Source: Bacteroidales bacterium UBA1195 (GTDB taxonomy: Bacteria; Bacteroidota; Bacteroidia; Bacteroidales; WCHB1-69). Taken from it: a stretch of 7,124 nucleotides of DNA. Within the stretch, counting starts at the first letter, position 1, and each line of letters begins with the position of its first letter. A program made the position numbers and the translations under genes. Under the pieces are notes generated by a model. That model had not been told where the DNA came from and searched no databases. It saw nothing but the letters and a program-made list of their open reading frames with translations. The DNA is taken from positions 1 through 7,124 of the forward strand of contig DBYD01000057.1 in the NCBI GenBank assembly GCA_002309855.1. The letters run 5' to 3'. Below, piece after piece: positions 1-6,079 of this stretch.

Positions 1-6
1 TTGTAT

Positions 7-936
7 TTATGCCACATCCCTGACCGACATATAGTCCACGACGCCCTCCGACGCCTTGAACATGATTTCAAACCGGCCGCCGCCCCTCATCCCACGGGTG
101 TTGTATCGCCAGACCGCCTCGTCTATGTACCTCTGGAGGTATTTCGCCGAAATCGAGTGGTAGGTGCCTTCAATCATCCTCTTAAGATAGACCCCCCAGA
201 AGCCCTCCATGGTGTTGGTGAAGTCCGCACCCTTCACATATTCGTTCCTGCCGTGGTTGACAACCTTGTGGGTGTACTTGGAAGCGTCGAGCCCGCTGTA
301 AGATGTGAGCTCGTCGGTATAGACGGTGGAACCGCCTGCAACGAACCTGCCAATCACGGGAAGCAGGGCCTTGCCGTCGGTCTTCCCGCACTTGACGGCA
401 ACCACGTTTCCGCCCCTCTGGACCATCCCGAACACGGGGGTCTTCGTCCTGGTCGAACGCCCCTGCGTGCCGCCGGTCCTCTTCCGCTCATGCTTGTTCC
501 TTTCCTTGCCGCCGATGTACGTCTCGTCACACTCCACCTCACCCGACAGCAGCACGGGACGGCCCTTTGTGAAGATGGTCCTGATTTTCTGCAGGACGAA
601 CCAAGCCGTCTTCTGTGTGACACCGATGTCCCTCGCCAGCTGGTGTGACGAGATTCCCTTCTTGTGGGAGCCGATGAGGTACATCGCCAGGAACCACTTC
701 CGGAGCGGAATCTTCGTGTTCTCGAAGATTGTGCCGACCTTCTCGCTGAAGTTCCTGTGGCATTGGGAGCAGCACCATCTGCCGTCCGACCTCCTGTTGC
801 AATGGTGTTTGCCACAATACGGACACACAACATCACCGCCCCATCGGTGGTCGGCAAGCACCCGGCGGCACTCACTTTCCGTGGCGAAATGTCTCGAGAC
901 CGAATATAACGAGTCGAACATGCTGAAATCTGTCAT
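7..936 (-). CDS. IS1595-family (ISXO2-like) DDE transposase, 309 aa
   Basis: This is the enzyme that cuts and joins the ends of the insertion sequence. Numbering is from the ATG at 936. A zinc ribbon comes first (C38-x2-C41 and C56-x2-C59). A helix-turn-helix-like segment follows at about 96-119 (SSHQLARDIGVTQKTAW), then the ISXO2-like RNase H-fold domain. Catalytic candidates are D137 (ECDETYIGG), D208 (VYTDELTSY), and N241 or E244 in TNTMEGFW, with E244 35 residues after D208. K252 and a C-terminal RYNTR follow. No frameshift or stop interrupts it, and 309 aa is a normal length for the family, so it may be active. The reading frame is open up to an ATG at 1011, but that start lies upstream of the promoter boxes at 960-991, so I chose the ATG at 936, which is preceded by AAAGG 10 nt away. 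Confidence 0.88.
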   Translation of the reverse strand: MTDFSMFDSLYSVSRHFATESECRRVLADHRWGGDVVCPYCGKHHCNRRSDGRWCCSQCHRNFSEKVGTIFENTKIPLRKWFLAMYLIGSHKKGISSHQLARDIGVTQKTAWFVLQKIRTIFTKGRPVLLSGEVECDETYIGGKERNKHERKRTGGTQGRSTRTKTPVFGMVQRGGNVVAVKCGKTDGKALLPVIGRFVAGGSTVYTDELTSYSGLDASKYTHKVVNHGRNEYVKGADFTNTMEGFWGVYLKRMIEGTYHSISAKYLQRYIDEAVWRYNTRGMRGGGRFEIMFKASEGVVDYMSVRDVA

Positions 937-942
937 TGTAAA

Positions 943-969
943 AATACCTTTGCTTTTTGCAAAGATACT
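943..969 (-). promoter_or_regulatory. Inverted repeat joining the -7 box to the SD-like site of the transposase
   Basis: On the minus strand the arms 969-959 (AGTATCTTTGC) and 953-943 (GCAAAGGTATT) pair over 11 positions. Nine pairs are Watson-Crick and two are G-U, around an AAAAA loop. The inner 6 bp (CTTTGC/GCAAAG) is a perfect inverted repeat. The left arm contains the whole TATCTTTG -7 box, and the right arm contains the AAAGG that precedes the ATG at 936 by 10 nt. A transcript started at the element's own promoter would lack the left arm. A readthrough transcript from cstA would have both arms and could hide the ribosome site. The pairing is seen directly; the regulatory role is inferred. 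Confidence 0.5.
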
Positions 970-991
970 ATTTTTTCCCGACAAAACCAAA
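960..991 (-). promoter_or_regulatory. Bacteroidota-type promoter of the transposase gene
   Basis: On the minus strand there is a TTTG at 991-988, then exactly 20 nt, then TATCTTTG at 967-960. This matches the TTTG-N19-21-TAnnTTTG consensus of the major sigma factor of Bacteroides and relatives. Transcription should begin a few bases after the -7 box, around 953-957. That gives a leader of roughly 17-22 nt before the ATG at 936. The promoter rules out the longer open-frame start at 1011 and supports the taxonomic assignment. The match is by eye; the transcription start is inferred. Confidence 0.75.
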
Positions 992-1047
992 TAAATTGAC
1001 AAGAAATCCAATATTTTATTTTTATTTTGTAGCCGACAGGTATATCG

Positions 1048-2478
1048 TTACCTTTTTTTATATGAAATGGCATACCACACACAAAGCAGTGCGGCTGCCG
1101 CGGTGATCAGTCCTCCCAGACCGTAGGCGACAGGAGCGTTCAGGTGAAGTCCCTCTTTGGCGATAAGTATATATGAGGCGCACACCATGGTCATGAACAG
1201 TGCGGGGATGAATGTGACAATCCAGCACTTGCCCCTTTGGATCAGGTATACGGTCACAGCATAAAGCGTCACCATCGCCAGAAGCTGGTTGGCCCAGGCG
1301 AAATAGCGCCAGATTGTCTGGAATCCGTTGGCATCGGCAAAGGTGTACACCAGTATGGCTCCAGCCAGCAGGAAAACCGGCAGGGCAACGAGAAAACGTT
1401 TCCATATCGGTTTCTGGTCAATCTTGAATATGTCGGCCACAATCAGACGCGCGGAACGCAGTGCGGTATCTCCCGACGTGATGGCCGCGGCTATCACTCC
1501 GAGCACGGTGATTACCGCCAGGACCGGTGTGAACCATTCCCTTGCTATCACCCCAACCATCGCATCGCCGCCCTGTCCGGCGCAGAGTTCGGGCTTGTCA
1601 TGGAAGAAATAGGTGGCCGCAGCAGCCCAGATGAGAGCCACCACACCCTCGGCTATCATGGCACCGTAGAATATCGGGCGTGCCTGTTTTTCGCTCACCA
1701 TGCAGCGTGCCATCAGCGGAGACTGCGTGGCGTGGAATCCGGAAATGGCCCCGCAGGCGATGCTTACGAACATCATCGGGAAAATCGGGTTGGTGGCTGC
1801 ATTGGGATGGCTGTTCTCAAGTCCCTCCCACACCTCGGTGAGATGCACTTCGGGACGGAAAAAGAAGGCGCACATCACAAACACGGCCATAAGCAGCAGC
1901 AATATTCCGAAAATGGGATAGATCCGTCCTATAAGCTTGTCAATCGGGAGCATGGTGGCAAGCATGTAATAGACGAAAATGATCACCGGCCAAATCCATA
2001 TCTGCCAGTCCGGAGTGAAATTGGTGATCAGCAGCTGCGACGGGGTCTTAACAAACACAGCCCCGACCAATATCATCAGTATAACAGTAAAATAGCGCAT
2101 GAACTGCTTGGTGCCGTTACCGAGGAACCTGCCGTGGATTTCAGGCAGTGAACATCCTTTGTTGCACAGCGACACATATCCGGAGACAAAGTCATGCACA
2201 GCGCCCCCGAATATGCATCCGAAGACTATCCACAGGAACGATGCTGTGCCGAACTGCGCCCCCATGATGGCGCCCACAATCGGCCCCACACCGGCTATGT
2301 TCAGGAATTGTATCAGAAAAATTCGCCACGGCTTCATTGGCACGTAGTCCACACCGTCGGCCATTGTGGTGGCCGGAGTCGGCCTGTTCGGATCAACTTC
2401 AACCATTCTCTCTATCAGCCGTCCGTAAATAAGGTAGCCAAAAACCAAAAGCAGCAAAGCAATAACAAATGTAATCAT
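1048..2478 (-). CDS. cstA: CstA-family carbon starvation protein, pyruvate/peptide transporter
   Basis: This is an integral inner-membrane transporter of the CstA family, whose studied members take up pyruvate or peptides. At 476 aa it has about 13 hydrophobic segments, for example at 2-20, 52-72, 80-103, 127-145, 158-178, 187-208, 270-292, 315-336, 362-380 and 452-472. Conserved family blocks include DGVDYVP (41-47), NIAGVGPIVGAIMGAQFG (60-77), HDFVSGYVSL (95-104), GFHATQSPLMARCM (247-260), ITSGDTALRSAR (333-344) and WRYFAWANQLLA (390-401). It is much shorter than Escherichia coli CstA (about 700 aa), matching the compact form of anaerobic Bacteroidota. The ATG at 2478 begins a typical N-terminal membrane helix and lies 10 nt after murF-alr, so it is probably cotranscribed. 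It ends in Tyr-Lys-Lys-Arg. Whether the substrate is pyruvate or peptide cannot be read from the sequence. Confidence 0.9.
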   Translation of the reverse strand: MITFVIALLLLVFGYLIYGRLIERMVEVDPNRPTPATTMADGVDYVPMKPWRIFLIQFLNIAGVGPIVGAIMGAQFGTASFLWIVFGCIFGGAVHDFVSGYVSLCNKGCSLPEIHGRFLGNGTKQFMRYFTVILMILVGAVFVKTPSQLLITNFTPDWQIWIWPVIIFVYYMLATMLPIDKLIGRIYPIFGILLLLMAVFVMCAFFFRPEVHLTEVWEGLENSHPNAATNPIFPMMFVSIACGAISGFHATQSPLMARCMVSEKQARPIFYGAMIAEGVVALIWAAAATYFFHDKPELCAGQGGDAMVGVIAREWFTPVLAVITVLGVIAAAITSGDTALRSARLIVADIFKIDQKPIWKRFLVALPVFLLAGAILVYTFADANGFQTIWRYFAWANQLLAMVTLYAVTVYLIQRGKCWIVTFIPALFMTMVCASYILIAKEGLHLNAPVAYGLGGLITAAAALLCVWYAISYKKR

Positions 2479-2488
2479 TTCTTCAATA

Positions 2489-4969
2489 TTATTTTCTTAC
2501 ATACATACGGTTCACCCGTTGTGAAATACCTGTCAAAATCTCATATTCTGTACATCCGGCCTGATGAGCCATCCGTGTTACGGACCATTGTGGGCCGAAC
2601 ACCGTCACAGCATCCCCTTCATGAACCGGAATGCCGGTGACATCCAACATGCACATGTCCATGCATACCAACCCCACCGAATGTGCAATCTCACCATTGA
2701 CAAGGAACTCCCCTTTCCCGTTGCTCAGGGCACGTGGCAGACCGTCCGCATAGCCTATTGGTATTGTGGCAATCAGGCTGTCCCGCCCTGCACGCCATGA
2801 GCGGTTGTAACCGACAGTTTCACCCTTCGTCACCCATTTGAGTTGTGAAACGATTGTCCTCAAGGTGGAAACACAATGAATCCGGTTCGGATCGGCAAAC
2901 GGATTAATACCATATAACCCCAATCCAAGCCGCACCATGTCGAACTGGTATTGCGGGAAACGGAGAATGCCGACCGAATTGGCGATATGCTTGAGCGGCT
3001 TGTATCCCAGAGCGTCGCAGATCTGTGCATGGCAATCGCCCAACAGTGAGGCCTGCATGTGGGTGAAGGCGTCATCCATTGGGTCATCGGCAGCGGCAAA
3101 ATGGGAAAAAACACTCTCCACATCTATTCGCGAGTCCTCATGCAGATGCTGGAGCAATTCCTTCAAATCCTTCGGGTCAAAACCAAGCCGGTGCATGCCG
3201 GTGTCAATTTTCAAATGAACCTTAAGACGCTCCTCCTGAGGATGGCGCTGCAACGCCTCCTCAAACAGACGCAGTATCCTGAAACTGTAGATTTCCGGTT
3301 GGAGCCGGTGTTTCAGAATCAGCTCCACACATCTTTCGTCAGGATTCATCACCATTATCGGGAGGGTGATGTTCTTGTTCCGTAGCAGCACGCCCTCGTC
3401 CGCGTATGCCACTGTCAGGTAATCAACTTTATGATATTGCAGTTCGTTTGCGATGTCAATGTCACCGCTGCCGTATCCGGCCGCCTTAACCATCGCCATC
3501 ACCTTTGTTCCCGGATGAAGTTTGGAACGGAAGTAGTCCAAATTGTCAATCAAGGTGTTAAGATTCACTTCAAGAACAGTTTCATGTGACTTGAGCTCCA
3601 GAAATGCGGAGATGCGCTCGAATTCAAACTTACGTGCCCCTTTTATAAGCACCACTTCGTTTTCAAGTTCATCAGTATCAAAGTTCTGTAGAAACTCGGT
3701 CGTGTCACGGTAAAACTCCTTCTCCATCGGGAAACAGGCGGCATGACGCAGCAATGCCTCACCGATGCCTATGAAACGGGTGACACCCTTATTGGATATC
3801 ATCTTGGAAATCTCCTCATACAGCTCGCGTTCCGAGCGTCCGCTCTGGAGAATGTCCGAAAGGATGAGCGTCCGTTTCATGTACTGATGCTGGTTCGACA
3901 TCAGATCTACCGCAATCTGCAGGGAATTGATGTCGGAATTATAGGTGTCATTTATTATCAGGCATCGGTTTATGCCCTGTTTCATCTCCAGCCGCATGGC
4001 AATCGGCTTCAGCAGCAGCATCCGCTCGGCAATCCGGTCGTTGGAAAAGCCCAACAGCAGCATACAGGCCCAGCAATGCAGCACATTCTCAATGGCAGCC
4101 TCATCAATGAAAGGGATACGTATGGAAATCGGATTCTCCTGATAAATGGCAGTGATTTCAGTCTGCTGCCCCTCTGTCTTGATTTCCTGCACAAACAGGT
4201 CGGATTCCCTACGTTTTCTGCTCCACGTGAACAACCTGATACGTTGGGCAAGACCGGAACGCAGCAGCACCTCATTCACATCCCCGTTGTCAAAAGACAT
4301 GACGAGTGTCTCCACATTACGGAAAAGATTGAGCTTTTCTCCTATTTTCTGCCTGATGCCCATGAAAAACTCGTTGTGCGCCTGCCCGATATTGGTCAGA
4401 ATACCGATGGTGGGCCGGATGATCGACTCCAACGTGGCCATTTCATCCGGTCTGGAAATGCCGGCTTCAAAAATGCCGAGTTGTGAATCCCTGTCAAGAC
4501 TCCATACCGAAATGGGAACCCCAATTTGGGAATTGAAGCTGTTCGGCGTGTAGGTGATGCGGTAATCGTCACACAACAGCTGGTATAGCCATTCCTTCAC
4601 AGTTGTCTTCCCGTTGCTTCCGGTAATTCCGATAACCGGAAGAAGAAACTGTTTCCGGTGTTCGCGAGCAAGAGTCTGCAATGCCTTCAGGGTGTCTTCC
4701 GTCCGGATGAAATCGGCTTCCGGATAGGCGGCAGCATCTGTAAACTGCATGTTGACCACAAAATGGCGAATCCCTTTGCGGTAAAGGTCGCCGATGTAGC
4801 GGTGACCGTCATTCCGTTGGCTGACCAGCGCGAAAAAAAGAGTGTCAGCTCGCTGTTGGATGCGTCGGCTGTCGAACGCCAGGTTACGGATGATGTCATC
4901 CGCATGGGGCGATTGCAGAAGCTCACCTCCGACACATTGGGCAATATCCTTTACGCGTTTTTCATTCAT
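2489..4969 (-). CDS. murF-alr: Bifunctional MurF ligase / alanine racemase fusion
   Basis: Two cytoplasmic peptidoglycan enzymes are joined in one 826-aa chain. Residues 1 to about 455 are MurF, which uses ATP to add D-Ala-D-Ala to UDP-MurNAc-tripeptide. They show the ATP loop GITGSNGKTT (114-123), TPNSFNSQIGVP (141-152), FEAGIS (167-172), TNIGQAHNEFF (192-202) and INDTYNSD (339-346). Residues from about 465 to 826 are alanine racemase, which interconverts L- and D-alanine using PLP. K495 in MVKAAGYGSG is the PLP lysine and Y499 matches the conserved Tyr four residues later. KIDTGMHRLGF (587-597), the second catalytic tyrosine Y721 in VGYNRSW, IPIGYADGLPR (736-746) and CMDMCMLDV (769-777) follow in family order. 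This fusion is the standard arrangement in Bacteroidota. The ATG at 4969 is 6 nt past pdxA and is preceded by AAGGAGG. The racemase makes D-alanine, which a separate Ddl joins before MurF uses it. Confidence 0.95.
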   Translation of the reverse strand: MNEKRVKDIAQCVGGELLQSPHADDIIRNLAFDSRRIQQRADTLFFALVSQRNDGHRYIGDLYRKGIRHFVVNMQFTDAAAYPEADFIRTEDTLKALQTLAREHRKQFLLPVIGITGSNGKTTVKEWLYQLLCDDYRITYTPNSFNSQIGVPISVWSLDRDSQLGIFEAGISRPDEMATLESIIRPTIGILTNIGQAHNEFFMGIRQKIGEKLNLFRNVETLVMSFDNGDVNEVLLRSGLAQRIRLFTWSRKRRESDLFVQEIKTEGQQTEITAIYQENPISIRIPFIDEAAIENVLHCWACMLLLGFSNDRIAERMLLLKPIAMRLEMKQGINRCLIINDTYNSDINSLQIAVDLMSNQHQYMKRTLILSDILQSGRSERELYEEISKMISNKGVTRFIGIGEALLRHAACFPMEKEFYRDTTEFLQNFDTDELENEVVLIKGARKFEFERISAFLELKSHETVLEVNLNTLIDNLDYFRSKLHPGTKVMAMVKAAGYGSGDIDIANELQYHKVDYLTVAYADEGVLLRNKNITLPIMVMNPDERCVELILKHRLQPEIYSFRILRLFEEALQRHPQEERLKVHLKIDTGMHRLGFDPKDLKELLQHLHEDSRIDVESVFSHFAAADDPMDDAFTHMQASLLGDCHAQICDALGYKPLKHIANSVGILRFPQYQFDMVRLGLGLYGINPFADPNRIHCVSTLRTIVSQLKWVTKGETVGYNRSWRAGRDSLIATIPIGYADGLPRALSNGKGEFLVNGEIAHSVGLVCMDMCMLDVTGIPVHEGDAVTVFGPQWSVTRMAHQAGCTEYEILTGISQRVNRMYVRK

Positions 4970-4975
4970 GGCACA

Positions 4976-6058
4976 TCATTCCTCCTTACCTTCATCCACC
5001 GCTTTAGCATGCTTGGCAGGCACCGGTGCCGTTTCCGTTTCCGTTTCCCTGTCCGTCATATGTCGGTTGGCAAAAATGTCACAGGCCAGATAAAGGGCAT
5101 TGCGGAACGATTCGACAGAAGCCATATCCTTTCCTACAATATCGTATGCGGTACCGTGCGCAGGAGATGTTCGGATTACCGGCAGCCCGGCGGTGAAATT
5201 CACACCCTCACCTGAGGAAAGAACCTTAAAGGGAATCATTGCCTGATCGTGGTACATGGCCAGCACAGCGTCATACTTGACATACCGTCCGGAACCGAAA
5301 AAGCCGTCTGCCGGAAAGGGACCGAAGGCATAAATCTTTTCATTGAACGCCTCCTTGATGGCGGGTATGATGGATTCCTCCTCCTCTTTGCCGAACAGGC
5401 CGTTTTCACCGCCATGCGGGTTCAATGCCAGAACAGCAATGCGCGGTTTGATGCATGCAAAATCCTGCATCATGCTCTTGTTTAAAACTCTCAGCTTATT
5501 TAGAATCAAATCTTTGGATATTTTTTTGGAAACATCCGACAAGGCACAATGGGTGGTCACCGTTCCGATACGCAACCGGTCGGAAACCATCAGCATCAAC
5601 GGGGAGTCACTATGGGTGCGGTCAGCAAAATATTCCGTTTGGCCTGAGAAATGGAAATGTTCGGACTGCATTGACATTTTGTTGACCGGTGCGGTAACCA
5701 CCGCATCCAGTTTCCCGGCATTCAGGTCCCTGACAGCAGCCTCCAACGAATCAAAGGCGGCCTGAGCCGATACAGGGGTAGCCTCCCCCATGTCAATTTT
5801 CAGCTCCTGCGCAGTGATGTTCAGCATGTTGACCTTATGTGGAGCAGCTTGATCCACTTGACGGATAATGGTGTAGTTGAATTCATTCCCTTTGGAAAGA
5901 GTTTTCCGGTAATATGAGAGCACCTTGGTGGAGCCGTAAATGACCGGTGTGAAACTTTCCAAAATGCGTGAATCTAATAACGATTTTATTATCAATTCGT
6001 ATCCGATTCCATTAATGTCCCCTTGGGTAATACCGATAAGGATGGTTTGTTGGTTCAT
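4976..6058 (-). CDS. pdxA: 4-hydroxythreonine-4-phosphate dehydrogenase PdxA
   Basis: PdxA oxidises 4-phosphooxy-L-threonine with NAD in the DXP-dependent pathway to pyridoxal phosphate, in the cytoplasm. The N-terminus shows the family block ITQGDINGIGYE (10-21), where many relatives have GDPAGIGPE. The three metal-binding histidines are H170 (TTHCALSDV), H215 (LNPHGGENG) and H270 (AMYHDQAMIPFK). They keep the same mutual spacing as the Escherichia coli triad (H166/H211/H266). TAPVNK (122-127), GVNFTAGLP (285-293) and SPAHGTAYDI (298-307) complete the pattern. At 360 aa it exceeds E. coli PdxA (329 aa) through a low-complexity charged tail from about residue 334. The ATG at 6058 lies 5 nt after the glmM stop codon. 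The next gene contains a PLP-dependent racemase, which makes the linkage functionally sensible, although PLP serves many enzymes. Confidence 0.94.
   Translation of the reverse strand: MNQQTILIGITQGDINGIGYELIIKSLLDSRILESFTPVIYGSTKVLSYYRKTLSKGNEFNYTIIRQVDQAAPHKVNMLNITAQELKIDMGEATPVSAQAAFDSLEAAVRDLNAGKLDAVVTAPVNKMSMQSEHFHFSGQTEYFADRTHSDSPLMLMVSDRLRIGTVTTHCALSDVSKKISKDLILNKLRVLNKSMMQDFACIKPRIAVLALNPHGGENGLFGKEEEESIIPAIKEAFNEKIYAFGPFPADGFFGSGRYVKYDAVLAMYHDQAMIPFKVLSSGEGVNFTAGLPVIRTSPAHGTAYDIVGKDMASVESFRNALYLACDIFANRHMTDRETETETAPVPAKHAKAVDEGKEE
4981..4987 (-). promoter_or_regulatory. Strong Shine-Dalgarno of murF-alr inside the pdxA 3' end
   Basis: The minus strand reads AAGGAGG, 11 nt before the murF-alr ATG at 4969. 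The same bases encode the last residues of PdxA (Lys-Glu-Glu), so the site overlaps coding sequence and suggests translational coupling. Bacteroidota genes usually lack clear Shine-Dalgarno sites, so this full match to the anti-SD is notable. Confidence 0.6.
5019..5030. repeat. Perfect 12-bp palindrome in the pdxA tail
   Basis: GGCACCGGTGCC is its own reverse complement. It lies in the codons for the low-complexity C-terminal tail of PdxA, directly beside the hexamer repeat. No spacer separates the halves, so it would be a DNA-level site rather than an RNA hairpin. It may be chance. Confidence 0.5.
5031..5048. repeat. Three tandem GTTTCC hexamers in the pdxA coding region
   Basis: GTTTCC is repeated three times without interruption. 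On the coding strand it is GGAAAC in frame and gives an alternating Glu-Thr run (about residues 338-343) in the PdxA tail beyond the conserved enzyme core. Because the unit is 6 bp, copy changes would keep the reading frame. Confidence 0.75.
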
Positions 6059-6063
6059 GGTGT

Positions 6064-6079
6064 TTATTTGCTCAAATAA
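6064..6079. repeat. Inverted repeat across the glmM stop codon, upstream of pdxA
   Basis: TTATTTG-CT-CAAATAA is a perfect 7-bp inverted repeat with a 2-nt centre. As RNA it would form a short AU-rich hairpin with a 4-nt loop. One arm contains the glmM stop codon, and the arm ends 5 nt from the pdxA ATG at 6058. No T run follows, so it is not a terminator. A role in coupling translation of pdxA to glmM is possible but unproven. Confidence 0.4.

Larger units (their letters stand above)
1..1047 (-). mobile_element. Partial IS1595-family insertion sequence, left part outside the window
   Basis: An insertion sequence is inferred from a full-length IS1595-type transposase gene with its own promoter, placed directly after the last gene of a housekeeping operon. 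The coordinates are outer limits. The transposase stop codon is only 6 nt from the window edge, so the distal terminal inverted repeat is missing. The promoter-side end must lie between the -33 box (about 991) and the cstA stop codon (1048). Without the other end I cannot define the terminal repeat or the target duplication (usually 8 bp in this family). The stretch from about 940 to 1047 is markedly AT-rich next to the GC-rich transposase and the moderate-GC operon, as expected for an element end. By eye, the transposase codons favour G or C in the third position more than the operon does, which would fit acquisition from a relative. Confidence 0.75.
937..1047. other. AT-rich junction between cstA and the transposase gene, no terminator seen
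   Basis: This gap holds the transposase promoter, the hairpin and the uncertain end of the insertion sequence. On the minus strand, after the cstA stop codon, I find no GC-rich stem followed by a T run, so no rho-independent terminator for the operon is visible. A native terminator may lie beyond the other end of the element or may have been separated from cstA by the insertion. Confidence 0.6.

Noticed and set aside
1..994. Plus-strand open frames 1-648 and 326-994 opposite the transposase
   Set aside because: They are antisense shadows of a GC-rich gene; the translations show no recognisable domain and are rich in Pro, Arg and His.
937..1011. Longer transposase start (334 aa) at 1011
   Set aside because: The extra 25 codons run through both promoter boxes, and the ATG at 936 begins the usual N-terminus just before the zinc ribbon.
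1038..1059. Plus-strand terminator: AGGTA-TATCGT-TACCT stem followed by a T run
   Set aside because: The stem is only 5 bp and AT-rich, the T run is the Lys codons of cstA, and no plus-strand gene needs a terminator here.
1048..1062. Seven-A run at the cstA end as a programmed frameshift site
   Set aside because: A -1 shift would add only about ten residues of junction sequence, and no stimulatory structure is visible.
1237..2151. 304-aa plus-strand open frame opposite cstA
   Set aside because: The minus-strand frame is a clear CstA with all family blocks. The antisense product is His/Gly/Gln-rich without hydrophobic core or known motif.
2466..2473. TACATTTG on the minus strand as an internal promoter -7 box
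   Set aside because: It lies downstream of the cstA ATG and there is no TTTG at the right distance upstream.
4010..4065. CAGCAGCAG clusters as a microsatellite
   Set aside because: They are Leu codons (CTG) in MurF helices and similar short runs occur in other genes of the window; there is no true tandem array.
3743..4486. 247-aa plus-strand open frame opposite the MurF half
   Set aside because: It is fully inside a confidently assigned gene and has no recognisable fold; a shadow frame is the simpler explanation.
4658..5215. 185-aa plus-strand open frame spanning the pdxA/murF junction
   Set aside because: It is antisense to two conserved genes and its sequence just mirrors their codons.
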